From positions 30,712 through 94,711 of the forward strand of contig DASPQV010000019.1 of assembly GCA_035624785.1 (NCBI GenBank): a stretch of 64,000 bases of DNA, given 5' to 3'. The notes under the pieces are model-generated. The model did no database searches and was not told the DNA's origin. It saw only the letters and a list, made by a program, of their open reading frames with translations. Position numbers and translations under genes: made by a program. Source of the stretch: JAJZNI01 sp035624785. GTDB taxonomy: Bacteria > Chloroflexota > Dormibacteria > Aeolococcales > Aeolococcaceae. Positions 31,664-40,362 of the stretch are shown here, one piece after another (position 1 is the stretch's first letter; each line of letters starts with the position of its first letter).

Positions 31664-32941
31664 GTGAGCCAACGCATCCTATGCCTGCGCTGCCGTGCCT
31701 GCGGCGCCGAGACCCCCGTCGAGGCGCTCCATGCCTGTGAGCGCTGCTTCGGCCCCCTGGAGGTCGCCTACGACTATGCCGAGATCGGCAGGCGGATCTC
31801 CCGGCCCGCCATCGCCGCCGGTCCCGCCAGCATCTGGCGCTACCGCGACCTGCTCCCCCTCGATGACGAGCTCCAGCCGATCAGCCTCGGGGAGGGCTTC
31901 ACCCCCCTGATCCATGCGCGCAACCTGGGCGCCGAGCTCGGCCTGCGCAACCTCTACCTCAAGAACGACACCCAGAACCCGACCAGCTCGTTCAAGGACC
32001 GGGTGGTCAGCGTGGCAGCGAGCTGGGCGCGCGGTCACGGCTTTGCCACCATCGCCTGCGCCAGCACCGGCAACCTGGCCAACGCGGTCGCCGCCTACGC
32101 GGCTCACGCCGGGATGCGGGCGGTCATCGTCATCCCCGCCGATCTCGAGACGGCAAAGATCGCCGCCAGCGCCGTCTTCCGGCCCACCCTGGTCCGGGTG
32201 GAGGGCACCTACGATGACTGCAACCGCCTGGGCAGCGAGCTGGTCGACGAGGTGCCCTGGGCTTTCTGCAACATCAACGTGCGTCCCTTCTACAGCGAGG
32301 GCAGCAAGACGCTGACCTACGAGACCGTGGAGCAGCTCGGCTGGCGCCTCCCGGATGAGCTGGTCATCCCGATCGCCTCGGGTTCGCAGTTCGTCAAGGC
32401 CGCCAAGGCGATCCGAGAGCTGGTTGACCTGGGGTTGGTCGAGGGGCCGGCCCGCACCCGGCTCACCGGCGCCCAGGCGGCGGGCTGCGCCCCGGTCGCC
32501 GACGCCTTCGCCGCCGGCAGCGCGGTGACCCCGGTGCGCCGCCCCGACACCGTGGCCCGCTCGCTGGCGATCGGCAGCCCGTCGGACGGGGAGGATGTCA
32601 TCCTCACCGCCCGGCGCTCCGGGGGGGTGGTCGCCAGCGTGACCGACGAGGAGATCCTCGACTCGGTGGAGCTGCTGGCCCGCAGCGAGGGAATCTTTGC
32701 GGAGACCGCCGGCGGCGTCACCGTCGGGGTGCTCCGCCGCCTCGCCGCCGCCGGGCGCTGGCGGGGTGATGAGGTGGTGGTCGCCTATATCACCGGTCAC
32801 GGCCTCAAGACCGCTGAATCCCTCGAGGGCCGGCGCCTCCTCGACGAGCCCATCCAGCCATCGCTGCGCTCGTTCGCGCAGTGCTACGGCGAGGAGATGC
32901 AGCCGGGACCGGCCCGGAGGAGCGGAGCCGCGGTTGGCTGA
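31664..32941 (+). CDS. thrC: Threonine synthase
   Basis: A 425-residue PLP fold-type II enzyme converting O-phosphohomoserine to threonine. The N-terminus has a Cys4 zinc-ribbon-like module (C10-x2-C13 and C25-x2-C28), a known feature of one threonine synthase class. The cofactor lysine is Lys111 in NPTSSFKDR, and IACASTGNLANAVAAYAAHAG is the substrate-carboxylate loop. ISLGEGFTPL is the class signature. The GTG start follows TGAGG at 8 bases. The thioesterase gene appears to start just before its stop codon. Confidence 0.85.
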   Translation: MSQRILCLRCRACGAETPVEALHACERCFGPLEVAYDYAEIGRRISRPAIAAGPASIWRYRDLLPLDDELQPISLGEGFTPLIHARNLGAELGLRNLYLKNDTQNPTSSFKDRVVSVAASWARGHGFATIACASTGNLANAVAAYAAHAGMRAVIVIPADLETAKIAASAVFRPTLVRVEGTYDDCNRLGSELVDEVPWAFCNINVRPFYSEGSKTLTYETVEQLGWRLPDELVIPIASGSQFVKAAKAIRELVDLGLVEGPARTRLTGAQAAGCAPVADAFAAGSAVTPVRRPDTVARSLAIGSPSDGEDVILTARRSGGVVASVTDEEILDSVELLARSEGIFAETAGGVTVGVLRRLAAAGRWRGDEVVVAYITGHGLKTAESLEGRRLLDEPIQPSLRSFAQCYGEEMQPGPARRSGAAVG

Positions 32942-33386
32942 CCCTCGCCATGGCCTCGACGAGGCCGAGAATCGCACGCAGGACGGCCCCGCTGCAGGCG
33001 GCTTCGTGTCGCTGATCGGACTCCAGCTGGATGAGCTGAGCTCGCAGCGGGCTGCCGGCTCGCTGGTGGTGGAGGAGAAGCACCTCCAGCCCTTTGGACT
33101 GGTGCACGGCGGTGTCTACGCGGCGATCGCGGAGACGCTCGCCTCCCTGGGTGCCGCGATGGCGGTCCGGGAGCGGCATGGCGACCAGACCGTGGTCGGG
33201 CTCGAGAACCACACCAGCTTCCTGCGTGCCGCCCGCGCCGGTGAACGGATCGTGGCCGAGGCCGTGCCCCGCCACGCGGGGCGGCGCGTCCAGCAGTGGG
33301 CGGTCACCATGCGCGGTACCAGCGACCCGCGCGAGCTGGCCACCAGCACCGTCCGCCTGCTGGTGGTCAGCCCGAGCGAGGTCTGA
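32934..33386 (+). CDS. PaaI-type hotdog thioesterase
   Basis: A protein of about 150 residues with one hotdog fold: HLQPFGLVHGGVYAAIAETLASLGAA contains the HGG motif and catalytic acid of PaaI thioesterases, and NHTSFLRAARAGERIVAEAVPRHAGRRVQQW covers the following strands. It hydrolyses acyl- or aryl-CoA thioesters; the substrate is unknown. The start is uncertain. I give TTG 32934, which overlaps the threonine synthase stop and has GGAG upstream; GTG 33006 would also leave the complete fold. Confidence 0.75.
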   Translation: MADPRHGLDEAENRTQDGPAAGGFVSLIGLQLDELSSQRAAGSLVVEEKHLQPFGLVHGGVYAAIAETLASLGAAMAVRERHGDQTVVGLENHTSFLRAARAGERIVAEAVPRHAGRRVQQWAVTMRGTSDPRELATSTVRLLVVSPSEV

Positions 33387-33489
33387 CCGCACTCTCGGCC
33401 GGCTGCCGGCCTCGGTTGTCTAGGATGGTCGCGGGAGCTGGCGGGTTCCCAGCCGAAGCGCCGGCCGCCGCAGGAAGGATTTTGTCCGG

Positions 33490-34146
33490 GTGAGCACCCT
33501 TCGCTACATCCTGGGCAATTGGGACACCCTGGGCCCCCAGGTGGAGACCCATGTGGTCATCGTGGTCCTGGCGATGGCCGTCGCCGGCGTCTCGGGCCTC
33601 GCCCTGGGCATCGCCGCCTCCAGGTGGGCGCGCTTCGCCGCCGTGGTCCTCGCCGTCACCAGCACCATCCTCACCGTCCCCAGCTTCGCCCTCTTTGGCC
33701 TGCTCTCGATCTGGGTCGGGCTGGGCAGCCCCCCGGTGGTGGTCGGCTTGATCCTGTATGCGCTGCTGCCGGTCACGCGGAACACCCGGGCCGGTATCGC
33801 CTCGGTCAGCCCGGCGGTCACCGAGGCCGCTCGCGGCATGGGGATGAGCCCGCTCCAGGTGCTCCTCCGCGTCGAGCTGCCGCTGGCGTCGCCGGTCATC
33901 CTGGCCGGGCTTCGCCAGGCGACCGTGATGATCGTCGCCATCGCCACCGTCGGCGCCACCGTCGGCGCCAACGACCTCGGCCAGCCGATCATCGCCGCGG
34001 TGGGACGCAGCACCGGGGGGCTGGACCGCGTCCTCGCCGGTGTCATACCGGTCGCCCTCATCGGCATCGCCGCCGACCTGGTCCTGGGTGGCCTGCAGCG
34101 GGGGCTGGCGCGCGGCCGAGGCGGCGTGGCGGTGGCCGCGACGTGA
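33490..34146 (+). CDS. Glycine betaine/choline ABC transporter permease
   Basis: A 218-residue membrane permease with five or six helices. The EAA-type loop for the ATPase reads EAARGMGMSPLQVLLRVELPLASPVILAGLR. The layout matches the OpuBB/ProW short permeases of compatible-solute importers. The GTG start has AGGAAGGA upstream. A TAGGAT box at 33421-33426 could be its -10, giving a leader of about 57 bases. It is the first of four genes, each overlapping the next until the binding protein. Confidence 0.85.
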   Translation: MSTLRYILGNWDTLGPQVETHVVIVVLAMAVAGVSGLALGIAASRWARFAAVVLAVTSTILTVPSFALFGLLSIWVGLGSPPVVVGLILYALLPVTRNTRAGIASVSPAVTEAARGMGMSPLQVLLRVELPLASPVILAGLRQATVMIVAIATVGATVGANDLGQPIIAAVGRSTGGLDRVLAGVIPVALIGIAADLVLGGLQRGLARGRGGVAVAAT

Positions 34147-35081
34147 TCACCTTCGACCACGTGGGCCGGCGCTACGCCGATGTGGTGGCGGTGGGCGACC
34201 TCTCGCTCACGATCGCCTCCGGGGAGATCGTCGTCCTGGTCGGCCCCTCGGGCTGCGGCAAGACGACCTCTCTCAAGATGATCAACCGTCTGATCGAGCC
34301 CACCTCGGGGAGCATCTCCATCGACGGCCGGGACACCCGCTCCATGGATGTCAACGTGCTCCGGCGGAGCATCGGCTACGTCATCCAGCAGGTGGGCCTC
34401 TTCCCTCACCACACTGTCGCCGAGAACGTGGCCACGGTGCCGCGACTCCTGGGCTGGAGCCGGGGCCGGGTGGCCGAGCGCGTCGAGGAGCTGCTCGACC
34501 TGGTCGGCCTGCCAGCCGCGCAGTATGCCGAGCGCCTGCCCTCGGAGCTGAGCGGCGGCGAGCAGCAGCGGGTTGGGGTCGCCCGTGCCCTGGGCGCGGA
34601 CCCCGACATCATGCTCATGGACGAGCCCTTCGCGGCCATCGACCCGGTGGTCCGGGTCCGCCTCCAGAACGAATTGCTGCGCCTGCAGACGGTGCTGCGC
34701 AAGACCATCGTCTTCGTCACCCACGACATCGACGAGGCGGTGAGGATCGGCGACCGGGTCGCCCTGCTCTCGCAGGGAGGCGTGCTCGAGCAGTACGCGC
34801 CTCCGGTCGAGCTGCTCGCCCATCCGGCCACCCCGTTCGCCATCGCCTTCCTCGGTGAGGGCCGGCTGGTGCGGCGTCTCGCCCTGCTCAGCGTGTCGGA
34901 CGTCGAGCTGATCGAGGCGGACGGGCAGGGAACCCCCTCGGCCAGCGTGGAGGCCGGCGCCAGCCTGCGCGACGCCCTCGACGCCATCCTGCGCACCCCC
35001 GACGGACGGGTTGCGGTCCGGAACGGCGGCAGCCTGCTCGGGGTGATCGACAGCGATGTGATCCGGCGGGCCTCGCAGTGA
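34143..35081 (+). CDS. Glycine betaine/choline ABC transporter ATP-binding protein
   Basis: A 312-residue ATPase. Walker A is VGPSGCGKTTSL, the Q-loop is GYVIQQVGLFPHHTVAENV, the signature is LSGGEQQRVGVARALG, Walker B is IMLMDEPFAAIDP and the switch His is in VFVTHDIDEAV. FPHHTVAENVATVP is typical of the ProV/OpuBA group. After the nucleotide-binding domain only a short region resembling a single CBS repeat follows (EAGASLRDALDAIL, AVRNGGSLLGVIDSDVI), shorter than the paired CBS domains of many OpuBA proteins. GTG overlaps the permease stop. Confidence 0.9.
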   Translation: MITFDHVGRRYADVVAVGDLSLTIASGEIVVLVGPSGCGKTTSLKMINRLIEPTSGSISIDGRDTRSMDVNVLRRSIGYVIQQVGLFPHHTVAENVATVPRLLGWSRGRVAERVEELLDLVGLPAAQYAERLPSELSGGEQQRVGVARALGADPDIMLMDEPFAAIDPVVRVRLQNELLRLQTVLRKTIVFVTHDIDEAVRIGDRVALLSQGGVLEQYAPPVELLAHPATPFAIAFLGEGRLVRRLALLSVSDVELIEADGQGTPSASVEAGASLRDALDAILRTPDGRVAVRNGGSLLGVIDSDVIRRASQ

Positions 35082-35851
35082 CCGCCGAGGCCCCCGCATC
35101 CCGGCCACGCGCTGTGTCCTCGGGCGAGCCACGCCGGCTCTGGCTGCGGCCGGCCGCGATCGTGGCCGGCCTGGGCATCGCCTACGGGGTCCTCCAGACT
35201 CTGAGCCCGTCCCGCGACGACGGCACCGTGCTGAACGCTCGGTTCCTGACCAGCAGCCTGCTCGGTCACCTTTTGCTGTCGGGCGTGTCTTTCGGCATCG
35301 TCGCGGTGAGCTGCGTGCCGCTGGGGGTCGTCATCGCCGGCGCCGGGCGGCCCCTTCGCGTCCTCGTCTTCCTGCTTGCCAACCTGGGGCAGGCGGTGCC
35401 AGGCCTGGGCATCCTCGTGCTGCTCTACGTCTTCCTGGGCATCGGGGTGGTGCCCACCATCGTCGCCCTGGTCGCCTTCAGCGCCCTGCCCGTGCTGCGC
35501 AACACGGTGGCCGGAGTCCAGGGTGTGGACCCCGCGGCGGTGGAGGCTGCCCGGGGCATGGGCATGACCCCCTGGCAGGCTCTGCTCAGGGTCCAGATAC
35601 CGCTGGCCTCACCTCTCATCTTTGCGGGGCTGCGCACCTCCCTGGTGCTGGTGATCGGGACCGCCACCCTGGGCACCTTCATCGGCGGCGGCGGCCTCGG
35701 GGACGTCATCAACGCCGGCATCAACATCTCGGACCGCATAGTCTTCGTGGGCGCGGTCATGGTGGCTGCAATGGCCCTGCTCGCGGACTGGGGCCTCGCC
35801 CTGGTGGAGCGGGTGGTCGTCCCCAGCAGCCTCCGGGCCCCGGGTGGATGA
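35078..35851 (+). CDS. Glycine betaine/choline ABC transporter permease, second subunit
   Basis: A 257-residue permease with six helices and the ATPase-contact loop EAARGMGMTPWQALLRVQIPLASPLIFAGLR, nearly the same as in the first permease. The two would form the transport channel. The GTG overlaps the stop of the ATPase gene (GTGA). Residues 1-20 form a cytoplasmic polar extension. Confidence 0.85.
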   Translation: MTAEAPASRPRAVSSGEPRRLWLRPAAIVAGLGIAYGVLQTLSPSRDDGTVLNARFLTSSLLGHLLLSGVSFGIVAVSCVPLGVVIAGAGRPLRVLVFLLANLGQAVPGLGILVLLYVFLGIGVVPTIVALVAFSALPVLRNTVAGVQGVDPAAVEAARGMGMTPWQALLRVQIPLASPLIFAGLRTSLVLVIGTATLGTFIGGGGLGDVINAGINISDRIVFVGAVMVAAMALLADWGLALVERVVVPSSLRAPGG

Positions 35852-35950
35852 GGCCGACGGCCATTCAGGCCCAATTCAGGACTGCAGAGATCGGGCCCGG
35901 CCAACGACAATCTGATCAGGCCCGATGAGGCTGACCGAGAGGAGACGACA

Positions 35951-36919
35951 ATGAGGCTTCGCATTCCGGCCCTCCTGGCCATGGCGGCCGTCCCGCTGGC
36001 TCTGGCCGCCTGCGGCGGAGGCAACAACCCGACGGGTGGTGTGGCGGCAGCCGGAAGCGGCTGCCCGGCGCCCTCCGGCACCAGCGGCAACGGTGCCCAC
36101 GTCAGCATCGGCAGCAAGGATTTCAGCGAGGAGCAGATCCTGGCCAGCATGACCCAGCAGGTCCTCCAGGCCCACGGCTTCACCGTCGACTACACCTTCC
36201 AGGCCGCTGACAAGGCGATCGGCACCGCCCTCACCAGCGGCAACATCGACATGTACTGGCAGTACACCGGCACCGAGATCACCGACTACCTCGGGTACAC
36301 GACCGGCCAGTTCCCCACCGACCTCAACCAGGCCTTCGCCTTCGCGAAGCAGAAGGATGCTCCGCGGGGGATCTGCTGGACCGCCGAGGCACCCTTCGAC
36401 GACACCAACGGCATCGCCATCAAGGCCTCCCAGGTGGGCACCTACGGCAGCACCCTGAGCGCCTTCGGGACATACCTGGCCTCGCATCCGCAGACCAGCA
36501 TCTGCATCATGGCCGAGTTCCGGACCCGTCCCGATGGCCTGCCCGGGCTGGAGAAGACCTACAACCAGTCCTACGGCTCGGCGAACCTGGTGACCATCGG
36601 CAACACCGCCGAGGACGAGATCGCCAACGGCCAGTGCGACGCCGGCGAGGTCTTCACCACCGATGCCAAGATCAAGGTCGACGGCCTCTACGTCCTCCAG
36701 GACGACAAGAAGCTCTTCCCGCCCGACAACGTCGGCCTCCTCGTCCGCGAGAGCGTGCTCCAGCAGCACCCGGCGATCGCCGCCCTGATGGCCCCGGTGG
36801 CCGCCAAGCTGGACACCGCGACCATGCTGTCGCTGGACGCCATGGTCGACGCCCAGGGCCAGAAGCCGTCGGATGTCGCCCACACCTGGCTGGTGCAGAA
36901 CGGCTTCCTGAGCAGCTAG
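35951..36919 (+). CDS. Glycine betaine/choline ABC transporter substrate-binding lipoprotein
   Basis: A 322-residue lipoprotein. The signal peptide ends in the lipobox LALAAC at about residues 16-21. The periplasmic-binding fold begins VSIGSKDFSEEQILASMTQQVLQAHGFTV, followed by GTALTSGNIDMYWQYTGTEITDYLGY, typical of the OpuAC/QAT family that binds quaternary ammonium compounds in an aromatic cage. The ATG follows GAGGAGA. It lies 99 bases after the second permease, in a gap with a partial direct repeat (ATTCAGG twice at about 35863-35879), so it may have extra promoter input. A strong hairpin overlaps its stop codon. Confidence 0.9.
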   Translation: MRLRIPALLAMAAVPLALAACGGGNNPTGGVAAAGSGCPAPSGTSGNGAHVSIGSKDFSEEQILASMTQQVLQAHGFTVDYTFQAADKAIGTALTSGNIDMYWQYTGTEITDYLGYTTGQFPTDLNQAFAFAKQKDAPRGICWTAEAPFDDTNGIAIKASQVGTYGSTLSAFGTYLASHPQTSICIMAEFRTRPDGLPGLEKTYNQSYGSANLVTIGNTAEDEIANGQCDAGEVFTTDAKIKVDGLYVLQDDKKLFPPDNVGLLVRESVLQQHPAIAALMAPVAAKLDTATMLSLDAMVDAQGQKPSDVAHTWLVQNGFLSS

Positions 36920-36951
36920 GGGGAGCGGGGGCGCTGCCCCCGCACACCCCC
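36919..36951 (+). terminator. Terminator of the betaine importer operon
   Basis: GCGGGGGC (36925-36932) pairs with GCCCCCGC (36936-36943) around a 3-base loop. GGGGG just before and CCCCC just after add five outer pairs. There is no T tract, but the stem is very stable. Confidence 0.7.
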
Positions 36952-36985
36952 GGGCGGTCCGCAGGCACTCGGGCCCGTCTCAACC

Positions 36986-36991
36986 TAGACT
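36986..36991 (+). promoter_or_regulatory. Leaderless -10 box of the FNR-like gene
   Basis: TAGACT ends 7 bases before the ATG at 36999; no Shine-Dalgarno is present. Confidence 0.55.
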
Positions 36992-36998
36992 GTCGCCG

Positions 36999-37772
36999 AT
37001 GATCGAGTCCGCCCCTGTGATCGATGCCACCAAGTTCGGCGCCGCCCGGATCGTCTCCCGGCGGGACTTCCACGGCGACCTCTGGGTCATGCGGATCACC
37101 ACCGACTTCCCCCTGGGTTTCCGACCCGGGCAGTACTGCACCCTCGCCCTGCCGGTGGGCGGCCGCCTGGTCGAACGGCCCTATTCCATCTGCTCCTCAC
37201 CGGAGGAGGCCGAGATCGAGCTGTTCATCGAACGAGTCCCCAACGGCGAGCTGACCGTGCCGCTCTACGAGCTCGGGGTGGGCGCCGAGATGCCGGTGCG
37301 CCGCCGCTGCAAGGGGCTCTTCCTCCGGGAGGCGCCGGTCGCCGGACACGACCATCTCTTCATCGCCACCGTCACCGGCATCGCTCCATTCCTCTCTTTC
37401 CTGCGCACCCTGCGCCGCCGCGCCGATCGCGGCGAGTGGAAGCCGGAGGCGCGGATCGTGCTCCTCCACGGGGCGAGCGTCTCTGGCGAGCACGGCTACC
37501 TGGGGGAGATGAGAGCCCTGGAGTCGGCGGTCGACTGGTTCACCTACATCCCCACCATCAGCCGTCCCTGGCTGGACCCCGACTGGCCGGGCGAGGTGGG
37601 ACGGGTCGAGGATGTCATCCGCAAGCACGCCGACCGGCTCGACCTCCGGCCCGGATCAGCCTCCGCCTTCATCTGCGGGAACCCCCAGATGATCGACAAC
37701 GTGAAAGGCGCCCTGCGCCGGCGCGGCTTCGAGGAAGCCACCGTCCACGAGGAGCAGTACTGGCCGGAGTGA
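36999..37772 (+). CDS. Ferredoxin-NADP reductase-like FAD oxidoreductase
   Basis: A 257-residue protein with the FNR two-domain fold. GFRPGQYCTLAL and ERPYSICSSP (R-x-Y-S) bind FAD, IATVTGIAPFLSFLRTL is the NADPH pyrophosphate loop, and FICGNPQMIDNVKGALRRRGF is the cofactor Cys-Gly motif. The C-terminus ends EEQYWPE, like bacterial Fpr enzymes that place an aromatic residue near the flavin. It moves electrons between NADPH and ferredoxin or flavodoxin; the partner is not in the window. Confidence 0.85.
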   Translation: MIESAPVIDATKFGAARIVSRRDFHGDLWVMRITTDFPLGFRPGQYCTLALPVGGRLVERPYSICSSPEEAEIELFIERVPNGELTVPLYELGVGAEMPVRRRCKGLFLREAPVAGHDHLFIATVTGIAPFLSFLRTLRRRADRGEWKPEARIVLLHGASVSGEHGYLGEMRALESAVDWFTYIPTISRPWLDPDWPGEVGRVEDVIRKHADRLDLRPGSASAFICGNPQMIDNVKGALRRRGFEEATVHEEQYWPE

Positions 37773-37833
37773 TGCCGCCAAGGCTACCTGTCCGGAGGCG
37801 AGGATTCCCGCGGGCTGCTCGGGGGGCAGGGTG

Positions 37834-38958
37834 ATGGACGGCTCCCGGGTGCTCGCCGCCGCCGCCGCGTACCAGACGCCTCTCGCGGCGGTGGATGTGG
37901 AGCGCATGGAGGCGAACCTGGTCGCCATGCGAGCCCGCGCCGACGAGCTCGGAGTCCGGCTCCGGCCCCACGCCAAGACCCACAAGAGCGCCTACGTCGC
38001 GGGACGGCAGCTTGCCCAGGGAGCCGACGGGCTGACCGCCGCCACCCTCACCGAGGCGGAGCTTTTCGCTCGCGCAGGGGCCGCCGACGTGCTGCTTGCC
38101 CACCCGCCGGTGGGCGAGGCCAAGCTGCGCCGGGTCGCCGCTCTGACGGAGCGTGTGCAGCGTCTGGTGGTCGGCCTCGACAGCGTCGAGGTTGCGGCCT
38201 CCCTGCCCCAGAGTGTCGAGGTGCTGTGGGAGGTGGATTGCGGCCATCACCGCTTGGGTACTGCCCCCGGAGAATCGACCGTCGAGAGCGTTCGAGCCCT
38301 GGTCCGGGCGCTGGGCGTGCCGAGATTCCTCGGCCTGATGACCTTCCCCGGCCACGCCTACGGGGTCGCGGACCGGCAGAGCCTGGGGGTGGTCGCCGAC
38401 GCCGAGCGGACCGCGATGCTTGAGACCGCCGGACAGCTCTCCAAAGCCGGGATCGCCTGCCGGGAGCTGAGCGCCGGGTCCACGCCGACGGCGTCCTGGA
38501 TCGCGGCGAGCGGCGGTCCGGATGTCCCGCGTCTCACCGAGATCCGGCCCGGGGCCTATGTCTACGCGGATGCCCAGCAGGTCGCCCTGGGCTCGGCAAC
38601 ACTGGAAAGCTGTGCCCTGGCGGTGGTGGCCACGGTGGTCTCGACGCCCGCCGCCGACCGGGCCGTGGTCGACGCCGGGTCCAAGGCGCTGAGCGCCGAC
38701 AAGAGCGTGGCCTGGCTCCCCGGGTACGGGAGCGTGGTGGGACGGCCCGACCTCGTCCTGGACCGGATGAGCGAGGAGCACGGCGTCCTGGTCGCCCCGG
38801 GCGGGGCCACCCGGCTCAGGATCGGCGACCGCCTGGCGATCGTTCCCGTTCACTGCTGCACCACCGTCAACCTCCACCCGGCCGTTCTCATGGTCGAAGC
38901 CACCCGGGCCTGGTGGGACCCGGTGGCGGCGCGAGGCTGGCAGCCCTCGCCCGGCTGA
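37834..38958 (+). CDS. DSD1-like D-threonine aldolase / D-serine dehydratase family PLP enzyme
   Basis: A 374-residue fold-type III (alanine-racemase-fold) protein. LRPHAKTHKSAYVAGRQL includes the PLP lysine region typical of the DSD1/D-threonine aldolase family, and LSAGSTPTASW is a phosphate-binding loop. Near the end AIVPVHCCTTVNLHP matches the HxC zinc site expected in this group. It may act on D-threonine or D-serine; I cannot choose. The ATG follows GGGGGGCAGG; a GTG one codon earlier is possible. Confidence 0.8.
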   Translation: MDGSRVLAAAAAYQTPLAAVDVERMEANLVAMRARADELGVRLRPHAKTHKSAYVAGRQLAQGADGLTAATLTEAELFARAGAADVLLAHPPVGEAKLRRVAALTERVQRLVVGLDSVEVAASLPQSVEVLWEVDCGHHRLGTAPGESTVESVRALVRALGVPRFLGLMTFPGHAYGVADRQSLGVVADAERTAMLETAGQLSKAGIACRELSAGSTPTASWIAASGGPDVPRLTEIRPGAYVYADAQQVALGSATLESCALAVVATVVSTPAADRAVVDAGSKALSADKSVAWLPGYGSVVGRPDLVLDRMSEEHGVLVAPGGATRLRIGDRLAIVPVHCCTTVNLHPAVLMVEATRAWWDPVAARGWQPSPG

Positions 38959-38986
38959 CGCGACGCGCCTGGATCAGGCCTCTGTT

Positions 38987-39016
38987 CGACCGCCGTCGAA
39001 TGACCGATGGCGGTCG
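38987..39016. repeat. 8-base inverted repeat abutting the glycosyltransferase promoter
   Basis: CGACCGCC (38987-38994) and GGCGGTCG (39009-39016) with a 14-base spacer. The right arm ends one base before the -10 box at 39018, where the -35 region would be. It could be an operator, or a terminator for the upstream gene ending at 38958. Confidence 0.45.
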
Positions 39017-39017
39017 C

Positions 39018-39023
39018 TAGACT
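39018..39023 (+). promoter_or_regulatory. Leaderless -10 box of the glycosyltransferase gene
   Basis: TAGACT ends 8 bases before the ATG at 39032. Confidence 0.55.
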
Positions 39024-39031
39024 CTCGGCTC

Positions 39032-40318
39032 ATGACCGAACCGACGGGTCGGGCCATCGCGGTGGTCTCCGTCCACGCCTCGCCGCTCAGCGACCTGGGC
39101 CGGGGCGAGAACGGGGGGATGAATCTCGGCATCCGCCGGCTCTGCGAGGGCCTGGCGGATCGAGGCGTGCCCACCGATGTCTTCGTCCGCCGAGACGATC
39201 CCCACCTCCCCGCCGAGCGGCTGATCGCGCCCGGAAGCCGGCTGGTCCTGCTCGACGTCGGGCCGCCGCGGCGGCTCCCCAAGGAGGAGCTGCTGCCGCT
39301 GCTCGACCGTTTCGCCGGGGCGGTGCTCGCCCACGCCGCCTCGGAGCGGCGCCGCTACCGGCTCATCCACGCCCACTACTGGCTGAGCGGCACGGTGTCC
39401 CGCAGGCTGCGTCGAGAGCTCGGGATCCCCTGGGTGCAGTCCTTCCACTCCCTGACCCGCATGAAGGAGGCGGCCGGGCTGCCGCCCGACTTCGTGCGCG
39501 GGGCGACCGAGGAGGAGCTGGCCGCCGACTGCGACCGGCTGGTCGCCATGAGCCGGGCCGAGGGCCGAGCCCTGGTCCGGCTGTACGGGGCGCGCCAGGA
39601 GCGCATCTGCGTGGCCGAGCCGGGCGTGGACCTGCATCCTGCCGATCCCGGTGAGGTTGCGGATCTCCGCCGCGCCCTGGGGATCCAGGGGCGCGTGGTC
39701 CTCTTCGCCGCCCGTCTCGAACCGCTGAAGGGAGCCGACACCCTGGTCGAGGCGATCGCGGAGATGGATCGGGACCCCCATCTCGGCGACGTCACCTGCC
39801 TCTTCATCGGCGACGACAGCGGCGACGGCTCCCGGGCAAGTCACGGCGGGGAGCGACGCCGGCTGGAGCGGCTGGCCGAGGCGGCGGGGATCGCCGACCG
39901 GATCCGTTTCCTCGGTGCCGTCCCCCACCAGAGGCTGTCCACCTACTACGCACTCGCCGAGGTGTGCGTAGTGCCCTCGCGGGTGGAGACCTTCGGGCTG
40001 GTCGCCCTCGAGGCTCAGGCTCAGGGGACCCCGGTGGTGGCCGCCAGGGTGGGCGGGCTGCCCGAGGTGGTCGCCGACGCCGAGACCGGAAGCCTGGTGG
40101 AGGGCCGCGACCCCCGCGACTACTGCGCCGCCATCTCGGCCCTGCTCCACGACGAGGAGGGCCGACGCCGGATGGGGGAGGCCGCGCGGCGCCGCGCCGC
40201 CGGGTTCTCCTGGGATCGCATGGTCGACCGCCTCCTCTCCATCTACGGACGGGTCAGCTCTCCCGAGATCCCCGCCGAGCTGCCCTGCGGGTATGAGGTC
40301 TCCCTGGGCAGCGGCTGA
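39032..40318 (+). CDS. Family 4 glycosyltransferase (MshA/sucrose-synthase-like)
   Basis: A 428-residue GT-B glycosyltransferase. The N-terminal domain has SPLSDLGRGENGGMNLGIRRLCEGLADRGV, the donor-side opening seen in MshA and sucrose-phosphate synthase relatives, plus LIHAHYWLSG. The C-terminal domain has LFAARLEPLKGADTLVEAI and PSRVETFGLVALEAQAQGTPVVAARVGGLPE, the E-x7-E nucleotide-sugar motif. Acceptor and product are unknown; mycothiol-type chemistry is only a possibility. It is a single gene and ends in a hairpin facing pepN. Confidence 0.85.
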   Translation: MTEPTGRAIAVVSVHASPLSDLGRGENGGMNLGIRRLCEGLADRGVPTDVFVRRDDPHLPAERLIAPGSRLVLLDVGPPRRLPKEELLPLLDRFAGAVLAHAASERRRYRLIHAHYWLSGTVSRRLRRELGIPWVQSFHSLTRMKEAAGLPPDFVRGATEEELAADCDRLVAMSRAEGRALVRLYGARQERICVAEPGVDLHPADPGEVADLRRALGIQGRVVLFAARLEPLKGADTLVEAIAEMDRDPHLGDVTCLFIGDDSGDGSRASHGGERRRLERLAEAAGIADRIRFLGAVPHQRLSTYYALAEVCVVPSRVETFGLVALEAQAQGTPVVAARVGGLPEVVADAETGSLVEGRDPRDYCAAISALLHDEEGRRRMGEAARRRAAGFSWDRMVDRLLSIYGRVSSPEIPAELPCGYEVSLGSG

Positions 40319-40361
40319 CTCCAGCGCCGCGTAAGGCGACGCAGACAGGTCCCGGCTGGAG
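40319..40361. terminator. Bidirectional terminator between glycosyltransferase and pepN
   Basis: CTCCAGC (40319-40325) pairs with GCTGGAG (40355-40361). An inner GC-rich stem lies within the loop. It lies between converging genes. Confidence 0.55.
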
Positions 40362-40362
40362 C